Below are positions 1 through 6,867 of a stretch of 11,682 nucleotides of DNA, piece by piece. The stretch comes from an uncultured Eubacteriales bacterium. Its GTDB lineage: Bacteria > Bacillota > Clostridia > Oscillospirales > Acutalibacteraceae. Location: positions 1 through 11,682 of the forward strand of contig ONUD01000183.1 of the NCBI GenBank assembly GCA_900320925.1. The letters run 5' to 3'. How positions within the stretch are numbered: the stretch's first letter is position 1; the number at the start of each line of letters is the position of its first letter. The position numbers were made by a program, and so were the translations under genes. The notes beneath the pieces were generated by a model, which was given only the letters and a program-made list of their open reading frames with translations, searched no databases and was not told the origin of the DNA.

Positions 1-87
1 CGGCAAGAAAGTTTCCCTTGCCATATCCAACATCGGGCAAACGTCCCCATTGATATATAATTCTTTATTAGAAACTTGATTTCCGTG
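1..87 (-). repeat. Left copy of an 87-bp inverted repeat
   Basis: This stretch is the reverse complement of 11419-11505 with 78 of 87 positions identical and no gaps; eight of the nine differences are transitions. It is cut by the window edge, so the true element may extend further left. The gene-proximal end lies at position 87, followed by a T-run (88-93) and, 18 bp on, the -35 box of the ABC-F promoter. On the plus strand positions 2-22 can fold into a hairpin (GGCAAG pairing with CTTGCC). Read as protein, the two copies differ mostly by amino-acid-changing substitutions, so it is unlikely to be coding. Its function is unknown; it may be a dispersed repeat or a shared upstream element. Confidence 0.85.
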
Positions 88-105
88 TTTTTTGTCGGCT
101 GACAC

Positions 106-134
106 TTGAAAAGAATGTCAAGAAATGGTATGAT
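106..134 (+). promoter_or_regulatory. Sigma-A promoter of the ABC-F gene
   Basis: A -35 box TTGAAA (106-111) and a -10 box TATGAT (129-134) are separated by exactly 17 bp. Transcription would begin near 141, giving a leader of about 25 nt before the ATG at 166. A short dyad, TGACA (100-104) and TGTCA (116-120), straddles the -35 box and could be an operator, but it is short. The promoter excludes the longer reading of the gene from a TTG at 106. Confidence 0.75.
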
Positions 135-165
135 GAAGAGGAAAATGGAAGGTGGAGGGGAAACT

Positions 166-2076
166 ATGGCAATCGTGACGGTAAATGCACTGGCAATGGA
201 GTTTGGAGAGCAAAAGCTGTTTGACAATATGAATTTCGAGATACAGGATCATGACAGAATCGGTTTGATTGGCGTGAACGGCTGCGGTAAGACTACCTTA
301 TTCAAGCTGCTGACAGGCGAGTATGCCCCCACAGACGGCAGTATCGTCATTCATAAAAATGTGACGTTCGGCTATATGGAACAGCACGTTTGCAGGAATC
401 TGGAGCGTTCTGCCTATGAGGAAGTCATGACGGTATTCCGTGAACTGGTGGAGATGGAGAGCGAGCTGGATATGCTCAATGCCAGAATCAGCGGCAGGTG
501 TGAGGGTCTGGAAGCACTGGTGGAGCGTCAGGCCTACCTGCATGACGAGTGGACACGCAAAGGCGGACTGACCTGCCGTGCAAGGGCAAGGTCGGCACTG
601 TTGGGACTGGGGTTTGATGATAACCAGATCCGTTTGCCGGTGAGTGCCTTGAGCGGCGGACAGCGTGCCAAATTGCAGCTTGCCAAGCTTCTGTTGTGCG
701 GAGCAAACTTCCTGCTGCTGGACGAGCCGACCAACCATCTGGATACCCATTCCGTGGAGTGGCTGGAGGACTACCTTGTCAATTCCTCGTGCGGTTATCT
801 GGTCATTTCCCATGACCGTTATTTTCTGGACAAGACGACCTCCCGTACTTTTGAACTGGAAAATAAAAAAATGACTGCTTATAAGGGCAATTATACGGCC
901 TATCTTCCCCAAAAGGAGGAACGCCGTCTGGCGGCACAGCGGATTTATGACAATACCATGAAAGAAATCAACCGTCTGGAGGGGATTATCGAACAGCAGC
1001 GGCGTTGGAACAGAGAAAAAAACATCCGCACGGCTGAAAGCAAGCAAAAGGTGATTGACCGTTTGAGCAGGGATCTGGAAAAACCTGACCATGCTCCGAG
1101 TGCCATGCAGTTTTCGCTGGACATCCGGCAACAGAGCGGTGAAGATGTACTGGCAGTGGACGGTCTTTCCATGGGATTCGGTGACAGTCCGCTGTTTGAA
1201 AATGTCTCGATGGAGGTGCATCGGGGAGAGAAAATTTTTCTTCTCGGACCAAACGGCTGCGGCAAAACCACACTGATGAAACTGCTGATGGGACTGTACA
1301 CGGCTCAAAGCGGACGCATCAAATGGGGTGTCGGGGTCAAGCGTGGTTACTATGACCAGATACAGACAGGCATGGACAGTGAAAAAACCGTATTTGAAGA
1401 AATGGCAGACAGCTTTCCCGCCATGACCAATACGGAAATACGCAGTACACTGGCACGGTTCCTGTTTCGGAACGATGACGTTTTCAAGCCTCTCTCCACG
1501 CTCAGCGGCGGTGAACGGGCAAAGGTGCTGCTGACAAAGCTGATGCTGTCACAGTCCAATGTCCTGCTGCTGGACGAGCCGACCAACCATCTGGATATTC
1601 TTTCGTGTGAAGCCTTGCAGGCAGCTCTGGCAGCCTATGAAGGCACGCTGTTAGTGGTATCGCATGACCGCTATCTGATTAACAGCCTTGCGGACAGGAT
1701 TTTCTATCTGACACCCAACGGCATGGAGGTCTTTGAGGGCAACTATGAAGATTTCCTTGTGCAGTTCCGTCCGTTCCGGACACCCGAAAAGCCCCGTGAA
1801 GAGCAGGCTGACAAACAAACGGAATATAAAAATAAAAAAGAAAGAGATGCCCTTCGGCGAAAAGCAAAGGCACGCATTGCCAAAATTGAAACGGAAATCT
1901 CTGACAAAGAGGATGAACTCCATCTTTTGCAGGAAGAGCTGAACTGTCCGGACAATGCGTGCAACTATGAAAAAACGCTGCATCTCACCGAACAAATCGA
2001 TGAAACACAGCGTTTGCTGGAATCCCTGTATGAAGAGTGGGAAAGCCTGAACGAGAGCCTTACTCTGCAAGGATGA
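166..2076 (+). CDS. ABC-F family ATPase, YdiF-like
   Basis: This encodes a 636-residue soluble twin-ATPase protein of the ABC-F family, whose members bind the ribosomal E site and help stalled or initiating ribosomes; some confer antibiotic resistance. Both nucleotide-binding domains are complete. The first has a Walker A at 36-44, LSGGQ at 162-166, a Walker B ending in D186-E187 and switch His216. The second has a Walker A at 361-369, LSGGE at 446-450, D470-E471 and His500. The charged interdomain linker (about 240-325) carries an RTAESKQK stretch typical of the tRNA-contacting arm. A charged C-terminal coiled coil (about 545-632) resembles that of YdiF/Uup types. No membrane segments are present. 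The ATG at 166 is preceded by GGTGGAGGGG; a longer TTG start at 106 lies in the promoter. Whether it is housekeeping or antibiotic-protective cannot be decided; YdiF-like is my best guess. Confidence 0.93.
   Translation: MAIVTVNALAMEFGEQKLFDNMNFEIQDHDRIGLIGVNGCGKTTLFKLLTGEYAPTDGSIVIHKNVTFGYMEQHVCRNLERSAYEEVMTVFRELVEMESELDMLNARISGRCEGLEALVERQAYLHDEWTRKGGLTCRARARSALLGLGFDDNQIRLPVSALSGGQRAKLQLAKLLLCGANFLLLDEPTNHLDTHSVEWLEDYLVNSSCGYLVISHDRYFLDKTTSRTFELENKKMTAYKGNYTAYLPQKEERRLAAQRIYDNTMKEINRLEGIIEQQRRWNREKNIRTAESKQKVIDRLSRDLEKPDHAPSAMQFSLDIRQQSGEDVLAVDGLSMGFGDSPLFENVSMEVHRGEKIFLLGPNGCGKTTLMKLLMGLYTAQSGRIKWGVGVKRGYYDQIQTGMDSEKTVFEEMADSFPAMTNTEIRSTLARFLFRNDDVFKPLSTLSGGERAKVLLTKLMLSQSNVLLLDEPTNHLDILSCEALQAALAAYEGTLLVVSHDRYLINSLADRIFYLTPNGMEVFEGNYEDFLVQFRPFRTPEKPREEQADKQTEYKNKKERDALRRKAKARIAKIETEISDKEDELHLLQEELNCPDNACNYEKTLHLTEQIDETQRLLESLYEEWESLNESLTLQG
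710..745 (+). repeat. 36-bp exact direct repeat, copy 1 (Walker B, domain 1)
   Basis: This segment encodes the LLLDEPTNHLD region of the first ATPase domain. It is identical base for base to 1562-1597 in the second domain, 852 bp (284 codons) away and in the same frame. The other paired motifs of the two domains (Walker A, signature) use different codons, so the identity is stronger than motif conservation alone would give. Confidence 0.9.
1562..1597 (+). repeat. 36-bp exact direct repeat, copy 2 (Walker B, domain 2)
   Basis: This is the second copy of the repeat at 710-745, encoding the Walker B and following TNHLD of the second ATPase domain. Recombination between the copies would remove 852 bp in frame and leave a single hybrid ATPase domain. 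Confidence 0.9.
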
Positions 2077-2299
2077 ACTGCTTCATATCCTCCAGAAATT
2101 CCTGAGAGGGTTCTTCGTCCGGCACTTCCAGAATAATGGGATTGGTAATGTCAAGACTGACAATGCCAATGATGGAATGAGCATCAATGGTGTATATGTC
2201 GGAAATCAGGTTAATTTTTAATTTGTCATATTTGGCGGTCGTTTCCACAAACTGTTTGACATGGGCAAGATCCTGCAAAAAAATGGTTGTCCTGTACAT
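2060..2299 (-). CDS. HPr-like / Crh-like protein lacking the catalytic His
   Basis: This 79-residue protein resembles HPr, the phosphocarrier of the sugar phosphotransferase system, and is close to full HPr length (about 85-88). Residues 22-50 follow the HPr core: an AKYD stretch, then HSIIGIVSL, matching HPr's KSIMGVMSL with the regulatory Ser46 kept as Ser42. At the position of the phosphocarrier His15 the protein has Asp10, and the usual HARP motif is absent; His13 nearby does not align with it. By analogy with Bacillus Crh, which has Gln15, it probably cannot carry phosphate from Enzyme I but could be phosphorylated on Ser42 by HPr kinase and act with CcpA. That role is inference. The ATG at 2299 has a GGAGG at 2308-2312 and its own promoter. 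Its 3' end overlaps the end of the convergent ABC-F gene by 17 bp, with no terminator between them. Confidence 0.8.
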   Translation of the reverse strand: MYRTTIFLQDLAHVKQFVETTAKYDKLKINLISDIYTIDAHSIIGIVSLDITNPIILEVPDEEPSQEFLEDMKQFILAE

Positions 2300-2335
2300 T
2301 TTGTCAGCCTCCGAAATGATGAATTTTCATACACC

Positions 2336-2364
2336 ATTGTAGCAGTATTTGCGGTGTTGGTCAA
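2336..2364 (-). promoter_or_regulatory. Sigma-A promoter of the HPr-like gene, with dyad
   Basis: On the minus strand a -35 TTGACC (2364-2359) and -10 TACAAT (2341-2336) are 17 bp apart, about 37 nt upstream of the ATG at 2299. A dyad GCGGT-N8-ACCGC (2351-2368) covers the -35 box and could be an operator for a repressor. No equally clear promoter is seen for the divergent mtaB gene; the 2369-2450 stretch is AT-rich with only weak boxes. Confidence 0.7.
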
Positions 2365-2460
2365 CCGCATTTTGCAAAATAAATCGAATTTGGTAATCAT
2401 TTGATGATTTCTGATTTTGGGGAAAAGATTTTATCGACTTTGTCTATGAAAGGAAAGGCT

Positions 2461-3750
2461 ATGAGAGCAAAGATCCTGACACTCGGCTGTAAGGTCAATC
2501 AATTTGAAACACAAGCCATGTTCCGTGACCTGAAAGAGCATGGTTATGAACTGGTGGAGGAGGGAGACAAGGCAGAAGTGGCCATTGTCAACTCCTGTGC
2601 GGTGACGCAGGTCAGCGAACAAAAAGCCGTGAAGCTGATTCATCGTCTCAGGCGGGAAAACCCTGATACCGTCATTGTCCTGACAGGGTGCATGGCACAG
2701 GCGTTTCCACAATCGGGAGAACGGCTGCCGGAAGTAGATATCGTACTGGGCAACAAACGCCGCCGTGACCTGATACCGGCATTGGAAGCCTATTTGACAG
2801 ACAGAAAAAAATATACATTGGTAGAGGAATATGCCAAAAAGGATTCCTATGAAAATCTTGTGGTGGATGATTTCGTGAACCGTACCAGAGCCTTTCTCAA
2901 AATTGAGGACGGCTGCAACCGTTTCTGCTCCTACTGTATTATTCCCTATGCACGGGGCAGAGTGCGTTCCTGCTCGTTGGCATATATCCGTCAGGAAGTG
3001 CAGGCATTTGCCGCCAACGGCTACAAGGAAATCGTTTTGATTGGCATCAATCTGTCCTCCTTTGGCAGTGATAATGGTCTGAACTTTGCCGATGCTGTCA
3101 GGACAGCGTGTGAAAGTGCCGATGTCCGGATCCGTCTGGGGTCACTGGAGCCGGAATCCATGGATCCTGCCACTTTGCAGACATTGGCACAGTATCCGAA
3201 TTTCTGCCCGCAGTTCCACCTGTCACTCCAGAGCGGCTGTGATGCTACCCTCAAACGTATGAACCGCCACTATACCAGTGCCGAATATGCCGCTATCGTG
3301 CAGAATATCCGCCATGTATGGGAGAATCCTTCCATCACAACGGATGTTATGGTCGGGTTTGCAGGTGAAACGGAGGAGGAATTTCAGCAGTCCCTGACAT
3401 TCGTGCAGTCGATTGGCTTTGCCAAGGTGCATATCTTCCCGTACTCCCGACGGGCAGGAACCGCTGCCGACAAAGCCCCCAACCAGATTCCTGCCGACCT
3501 CAAAAAACAGCGTGCCGCCGAAATGGCAAGACTCACAGAAATCACAACTCATGCCTTTCTTTCTTCCCAAGTGGGACGTACAGAAGCCGTTCTCATTGAA
3601 ACACGCTGCAAAAATGGTTTATATGAGGGTTACACGATGAACTATACCCCCGTCTATGTGGAAGGGGGAGAGGACTGTATCGGAGAGATTGCCAATGTGC
3701 AGCTCACAGAGGTTCGTGACGGTCACTGTATCGGCAGGATTCGAGCATGA
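2461..3750 (+). CDS. mtaB: tRNA t6A37 methylthiotransferase MtaB
   Basis: The product is a 429-residue radical-SAM methylthiotransferase that converts t6A to ms2t6A at position 37 of tRNAs reading ANN codons. The N-terminal domain supplies three Cys (C10 in TLGCKVNQ, C46, C77) for one iron-sulfur cluster. The radical-SAM motif CxxxCxxC (C152, C156, C159) binds the SAM-cleaving cluster. Typical downstream motifs follow: SLQSGCD near 255-261 and DVMVGFAGETEEEF near 295-308. A TRAM-like RNA-binding domain occupies about 368-429. The start at 2461 is chosen because AGGAAAGG lies just upstream at 2451-2458 and the protein then begins like the family; an in-frame ATG at 2446 and a longer open frame from 2401 are less likely. 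The glycosyltransferase gene follows after 46 bp and is probably co-transcribed. The TLGCKVN sequence favours MtaB over MiaB or RimO. Confidence 0.93.
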   Translation: MRAKILTLGCKVNQFETQAMFRDLKEHGYELVEEGDKAEVAIVNSCAVTQVSEQKAVKLIHRLRRENPDTVIVLTGCMAQAFPQSGERLPEVDIVLGNKRRRDLIPALEAYLTDRKKYTLVEEYAKKDSYENLVVDDFVNRTRAFLKIEDGCNRFCSYCIIPYARGRVRSCSLAYIRQEVQAFAANGYKEIVLIGINLSSFGSDNGLNFADAVRTACESADVRIRLGSLEPESMDPATLQTLAQYPNFCPQFHLSLQSGCDATLKRMNRHYTSAEYAAIVQNIRHVWENPSITTDVMVGFAGETEEEFQQSLTFVQSIGFAKVHIFPYSRRAGTAADKAPNQIPADLKKQRAAEMARLTEITTHAFLSSQVGRTEAVLIETRCKNGLYEGYTMNYTPVYVEGGEDCIGEIANVQLTEVRDGHCIGRIRA

Positions 3751-3796
3751 TTGCAGTAAAAATGAAATATAATCAAATGACAGAAAGGAAGATGTT

Positions 3797-5008
3797 ATGA
3801 AAGTATTGATTTTATCCGCTACCACGGGCGGCGGTCATATGCGTGCGGCGAATGCACTGAAAGACTACATCATGGAACAAGAACCCGATTCCATTGTGAA
3901 AATCGAGGATACCATCGAGTATGCCAGTCCCCTGCTGAACAAGGCGGTCACAGAGGGATATGTCTACATGGCAACCAAAACACCCAAGATGTACGGCTCC
4001 TTTTACCGGACGACCGACAAGGAAACTGCAATGAATAAAACCGTGGAAATTGCCGTTTCTCAGTTCCGTAAAAAGTTTGTTCCCCTGATTGAGGATTTCA
4101 AGCCTGACATCATTGTTACCACCCATTCCATTGGAACGGAAATGGCAGCCGCCCTCAAAAAAAAGGAACATATGAAGGTGCCGGTGATCAGTATTATTAC
4201 GGATTTTGCGGTTCACCAGACCTATATTAGTGACGGTGTAGATGCCTATATCCTCTCCAGCTATGAGATGATACGGCAGATGGTAGACAGGGGGATTGCA
4301 CGCACCAAGCTGTATCCCTACGGCATTCCCGTCAAACAGTCTTTCTACCGTCCCATTGACCGCCGGCAGGCGTTTGAAAGTGAAAAAATGAATCCTGACC
4401 TTCCCGTGATTTTAATCATGGCAGGCAGCTTCGGGGTGACGGACATCCTGAAAATTTACCATAAAATTGTCAAATCGCCCTGTGATTTCCAGATTGTTGT
4501 GATTACCGGCAAGAACGAAAAACTCTATGAAACTTTTGACAAATATCTCAGCAAGCTGGCACTGAACAATACATGGTTTGAATTTAATATCGAGAAGCCC
4601 ATAGGGTTTCAGTCCAGTATCCGGATGTCACGGCATAAAAAACCCTCCAAGCCGACAAAACTGCTGTTTTATACCGATGAGGTCGAAAAATATATGCAAA
4701 TGGCAGATATGATTGTGACAAAACCGGGTGGGCTGACCGTCAGCGAGTCCATTGCCACCGGGCTGCCGATGGGCATTTTCAAGGCGATTCCCGGGCAGGA
4801 AGAGCAGAATGCCGATTACCTTGTCAGAGAGGGCATGGCCGTGCGTCTTTCCAAAAGCAACCAGTGTACCGAGGTGATTACCGAGCTGATGCAGCACCCT
4901 CAGAAGCTTGCTGCCATGCGGCAAGCCATCAAGGATTCCTCCCGCGGCAACTCTGCCGCCAATATTTACCTGCTGATGCAGGATCTGATCAAAAAATACC
5001 GTGCATAA
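3797..5008 (+). CDS. UgtP/MGDG-synthase-type diacylglycerol glycosyltransferase
   Basis: This 403-residue GT28-family protein probably transfers glucose or galactose from a UDP-sugar to diacylglycerol at the inner face of the membrane, making glycolipids and possibly the lipoteichoic acid anchor. The N-terminal lipid-acceptor domain has the GGGH motif (11-14) and the conserved pattern of MGDG synthases through about 175. The C-terminal donor-binding domain carries KPGGLT (309-314) and PGQEEQN (332-338). No transmembrane helix is seen, as expected for a peripheral enzyme. Residues 266-288 form a basic stretch rich in Lys, Pro and Arg that appears inserted relative to Bacillus UgtP and could touch acidic lipids (inference). 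The ATG at 3797 has AAAGGAAG at 3784-3791. A TATAAT at 3768-3773 has no matching -35 box. A strong terminator follows immediately. The sugar and processivity cannot be told from sequence. Confidence 0.88.
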   Translation: MKVLILSATTGGGHMRAANALKDYIMEQEPDSIVKIEDTIEYASPLLNKAVTEGYVYMATKTPKMYGSFYRTTDKETAMNKTVEIAVSQFRKKFVPLIEDFKPDIIVTTHSIGTEMAAALKKKEHMKVPVISIITDFAVHQTYISDGVDAYILSSYEMIRQMVDRGIARTKLYPYGIPVKQSFYRPIDRRQAFESEKMNPDLPVILIMAGSFGVTDILKIYHKIVKSPCDFQIVVITGKNEKLYETFDKYLSKLALNNTWFEFNIEKPIGFQSSIRMSRHKKPSKPTKLLFYTDEVEKYMQMADMIVTKPGGLTVSESIATGLPMGIFKAIPGQEEQNADYLVREGMAVRLSKSNQCTEVITELMQHPQKLAAMRQAIKDSSRGNSAANIYLLMQDLIKKYRA

Positions 5009-5037
5009 CAAAAGCCTGCCAAACGGCAGGCTTTTGT
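5008..5037. terminator. Bidirectional intrinsic terminator
   Basis: A 13-bp perfect stem (5008-5020 with 5025-5037) closes an AAAC tetraloop. A-rich and T-rich ends give a U-tract in both directions. It lies between the stop of the glycosyltransferase gene (5006-5008) and the stop of htpG (5039-5041), so it can end both convergent transcripts. Confidence 0.9.
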
Positions 5038-5038
5038 G

Positions 5039-6841
5039 TTATTTTGCGGCGATTGCCATCACCTGTACGCTTCTGGCAATGAAGCTGTCGAGTTCTTCCG
5101 CAGACAGCTTGCGTTGGCTGATAAGGGCAAGGTCATAGATGTGCTTACACAGCAGGGTCTGACTCTCCGTGTCAAGGGCGGGGAGCTTTTTCACGATATC
5201 ATTTTGCGTATTGACAATCAGTGTTTCCGAAACAGGGCCTGCCGTACCGAACATATTGCCGTAAATCTGACTGATGTCATTCATGCGTCTTTCATATTCG
5301 TTAATGGTAATAATGGCAGGTGTTTCGGTGGTTTTCAGGGACTGAGCCTGAACGGTGAGTTTTTCAATGCCGAGGGCATCTTTGAAGAGTGCAATGAGTT
5401 CCTCGTTATTGTCATCGCCTTCTGATTTGAGAGCTTCACCGATTTCCGAGTCGATTCTGACAAATTTGGTATCGGTTTCCTTGTACTCAAGGAAGCTGAC
5501 AAAGTGTGTATCAATGTTATGCTCTAAGATGACGGCATCAAGGCCATTGTCCTTGAACATCTTGACATACTGTGCCTGCACGTCCATGCTGGAAACATAG
5601 TATACTTTGTCACCCTGTTTGGGCAGTTCTGCAAAGGTCTTGTATTCATCATGAATGGTCTTGTACAGCATGATGTCCTTGACACGTTCATAGAACTTTT
5701 CATCCTTGATACAGCCGAACTTGATGAACGGAGAGATGTCATCCCAGTAGCTTTCATACTCCTTGCGTTCATTCTTGAAAACAGAGGTCAGCTTGTCGGC
5801 AACTTTTTTGGTGATGTGCTTGGAAATTTTGGCGACTTCCCCGTCATTCTGGAGGAAAGAACGGGACACATTCAGCGGCAGGTCGGGACAGTCAATGACA
5901 CCCTTGAGCAGCATGAGAAATTCCGGCACGACTTCTTTAATATTGTCGGCAATATAGACCTGATTGGAGAAGAGCTTGATTTCTCCCGGCATGACCTGCA
6001 ATTTATCGGTCTGCTTGGGGAAGTAAAGGATTCCTTTCAGGCGGAACGGGTAGTCTACATTCAGATGGATCCAGAACAGGGGCAGGTTCATATCGGTGAA
6101 GGTTTCACGGTAGAAATCTTCATATTCTTCGGTAGTGCAGTCCTTGGGAGCCTTGAGCCAGAGGGGAGTGGTGTTGTTGATAGGTTTTTCTTCTTCGTCT
6201 TTTTTGTCTGCCCCTGCCACGGAGAGGAATATTTCATATGGCATGAATTTGCAGTACTTGCGGAGAATGGAACGCAGTTTATATTCATCCAGAAATTCCT
6301 TGCCGTCCTCGGAAACGTGAAGGATGATATCGGTACCTCTTTGTGTACGGGTACCATCGGAGATTTCATAGGTATGACTGCCGTCACTCTCCCAGCGGAC
6401 AGGAGCGGCATTGCTCTGATAGGAGAGTGTCTGGATTTCTACCGTATCAGCCGCCATGTAGGCAGAATAGAAGCCCAAACCGAAATGGCCGATAATGCCG
6501 GCATCCGCATCGGTCTTGTCCTTGTATTTTTCAAGGAACTCCTGGGCTCCCGAAAAAGCAATCTGGGTAATGTATTTTTCCACCTCTTCCTCGGTCATGC
6601 CGATACCGTTATCGGAGAATGTCAGGGTTTTGGCATCTTTATCAAGAACAATGTCAATTCTTGGTTTGGCACCATCGTCCTGTGCTTCCCCAATCAGGCA
6701 GAGGCTCTGATATTTTTTGACGGCATCGCACGCATTGGCGATCATTTCACGGACAAAAATATCTTTGTCCGAATAGAGCCACTTTTTGATGATGGGAAAC
6801 AGGTTTTCTGAATCCACTTTGATTTGTCCTTCACGTTTCAT
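5039..6841 (-). CDS. htpG: Molecular chaperone HtpG (bacterial Hsp90)
   Basis: The product is a 600-residue cytosolic Hsp90 chaperone, slightly shorter than E. coli HtpG. The N-terminal GHKL ATPase domain shows REMIANACDA with E32 (water-activating Glu) and N36 (Mg/ATP), DNGIGM with D77, and the lid-region GHFGLGF at 118-124. The middle domain follows, including NVSRSFLQND, a well conserved Hsp90 motif, and a C-terminal dimerisation region without the eukaryotic MEEVD tail. The ATG at 6841 is chosen because AGGAGGT lies at 6851-6857; an upstream in-frame ATG at 6895 lies within the ftsK 3' end and lacks this site. Only 26 bp separate it from the ftsK stop and no terminator or heat-shock operator (CIRCE-type repeat) is seen, so transcription from the ftsK operon is likely. 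Confidence 0.96.
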   Translation of the reverse strand: MKREGQIKVDSENLFPIIKKWLYSDKDIFVREMIANACDAVKKYQSLCLIGEAQDDGAKPRIDIVLDKDAKTLTFSDNGIGMTEEEVEKYITQIAFSGAQEFLEKYKDKTDADAGIIGHFGLGFYSAYMAADTVEIQTLSYQSNAAPVRWESDGSHTYEISDGTRTQRGTDIILHVSEDGKEFLDEYKLRSILRKYCKFMPYEIFLSVAGADKKDEEEKPINNTTPLWLKAPKDCTTEEYEDFYRETFTDMNLPLFWIHLNVDYPFRLKGILYFPKQTDKLQVMPGEIKLFSNQVYIADNIKEVVPEFLMLLKGVIDCPDLPLNVSRSFLQNDGEVAKISKHITKKVADKLTSVFKNERKEYESYWDDISPFIKFGCIKDEKFYERVKDIMLYKTIHDEYKTFAELPKQGDKVYYVSSMDVQAQYVKMFKDNGLDAVILEHNIDTHFVSFLEYKETDTKFVRIDSEIGEALKSEGDDNNEELIALFKDALGIEKLTVQAQSLKTTETPAIITINEYERRMNDISQIYGNMFGTAGPVSETLIVNTQNDIVKKLPALDTESQTLLCKHIYDLALISQRKLSAEELDSFIARSVQVMAIAAK

Positions 6842-6867
6842 TACAAAAAGACCTCCTGTAAAATTTA

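Noticed and set aside
106..165. A 20-residue N-terminal extension of the ABC-F protein from TTG 106
   Set aside because: The TTG is the first half of the -35 box, the stretch contains the -10 box and leader, and the family start with a good ribosome site is at 166.
298..1308. A 336-codon minus-strand open frame opposite the ABC-F gene
   Set aside because: It is antisense to conserved ATPase motifs and looks like frame-shadow composition.
2071..2090. A hairpin at the ABC-F/HPr-like junction as a terminator
   Set aside because: The stem is short with a 2-nt bulge and has no U-tract on either strand.
3768..3773. TATAAT before the glycosyltransferase gene as a separate promoter
   Set aside because: No -35-like box lies 16-18 bp upstream and there is no extended -10 TG; co-transcription with mtaB is simpler.
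5651..6811. A 386-codon plus-strand open frame opposite htpG
   Set aside because: It is antisense to clear Hsp90 coding sequence and shows no motif of its own.
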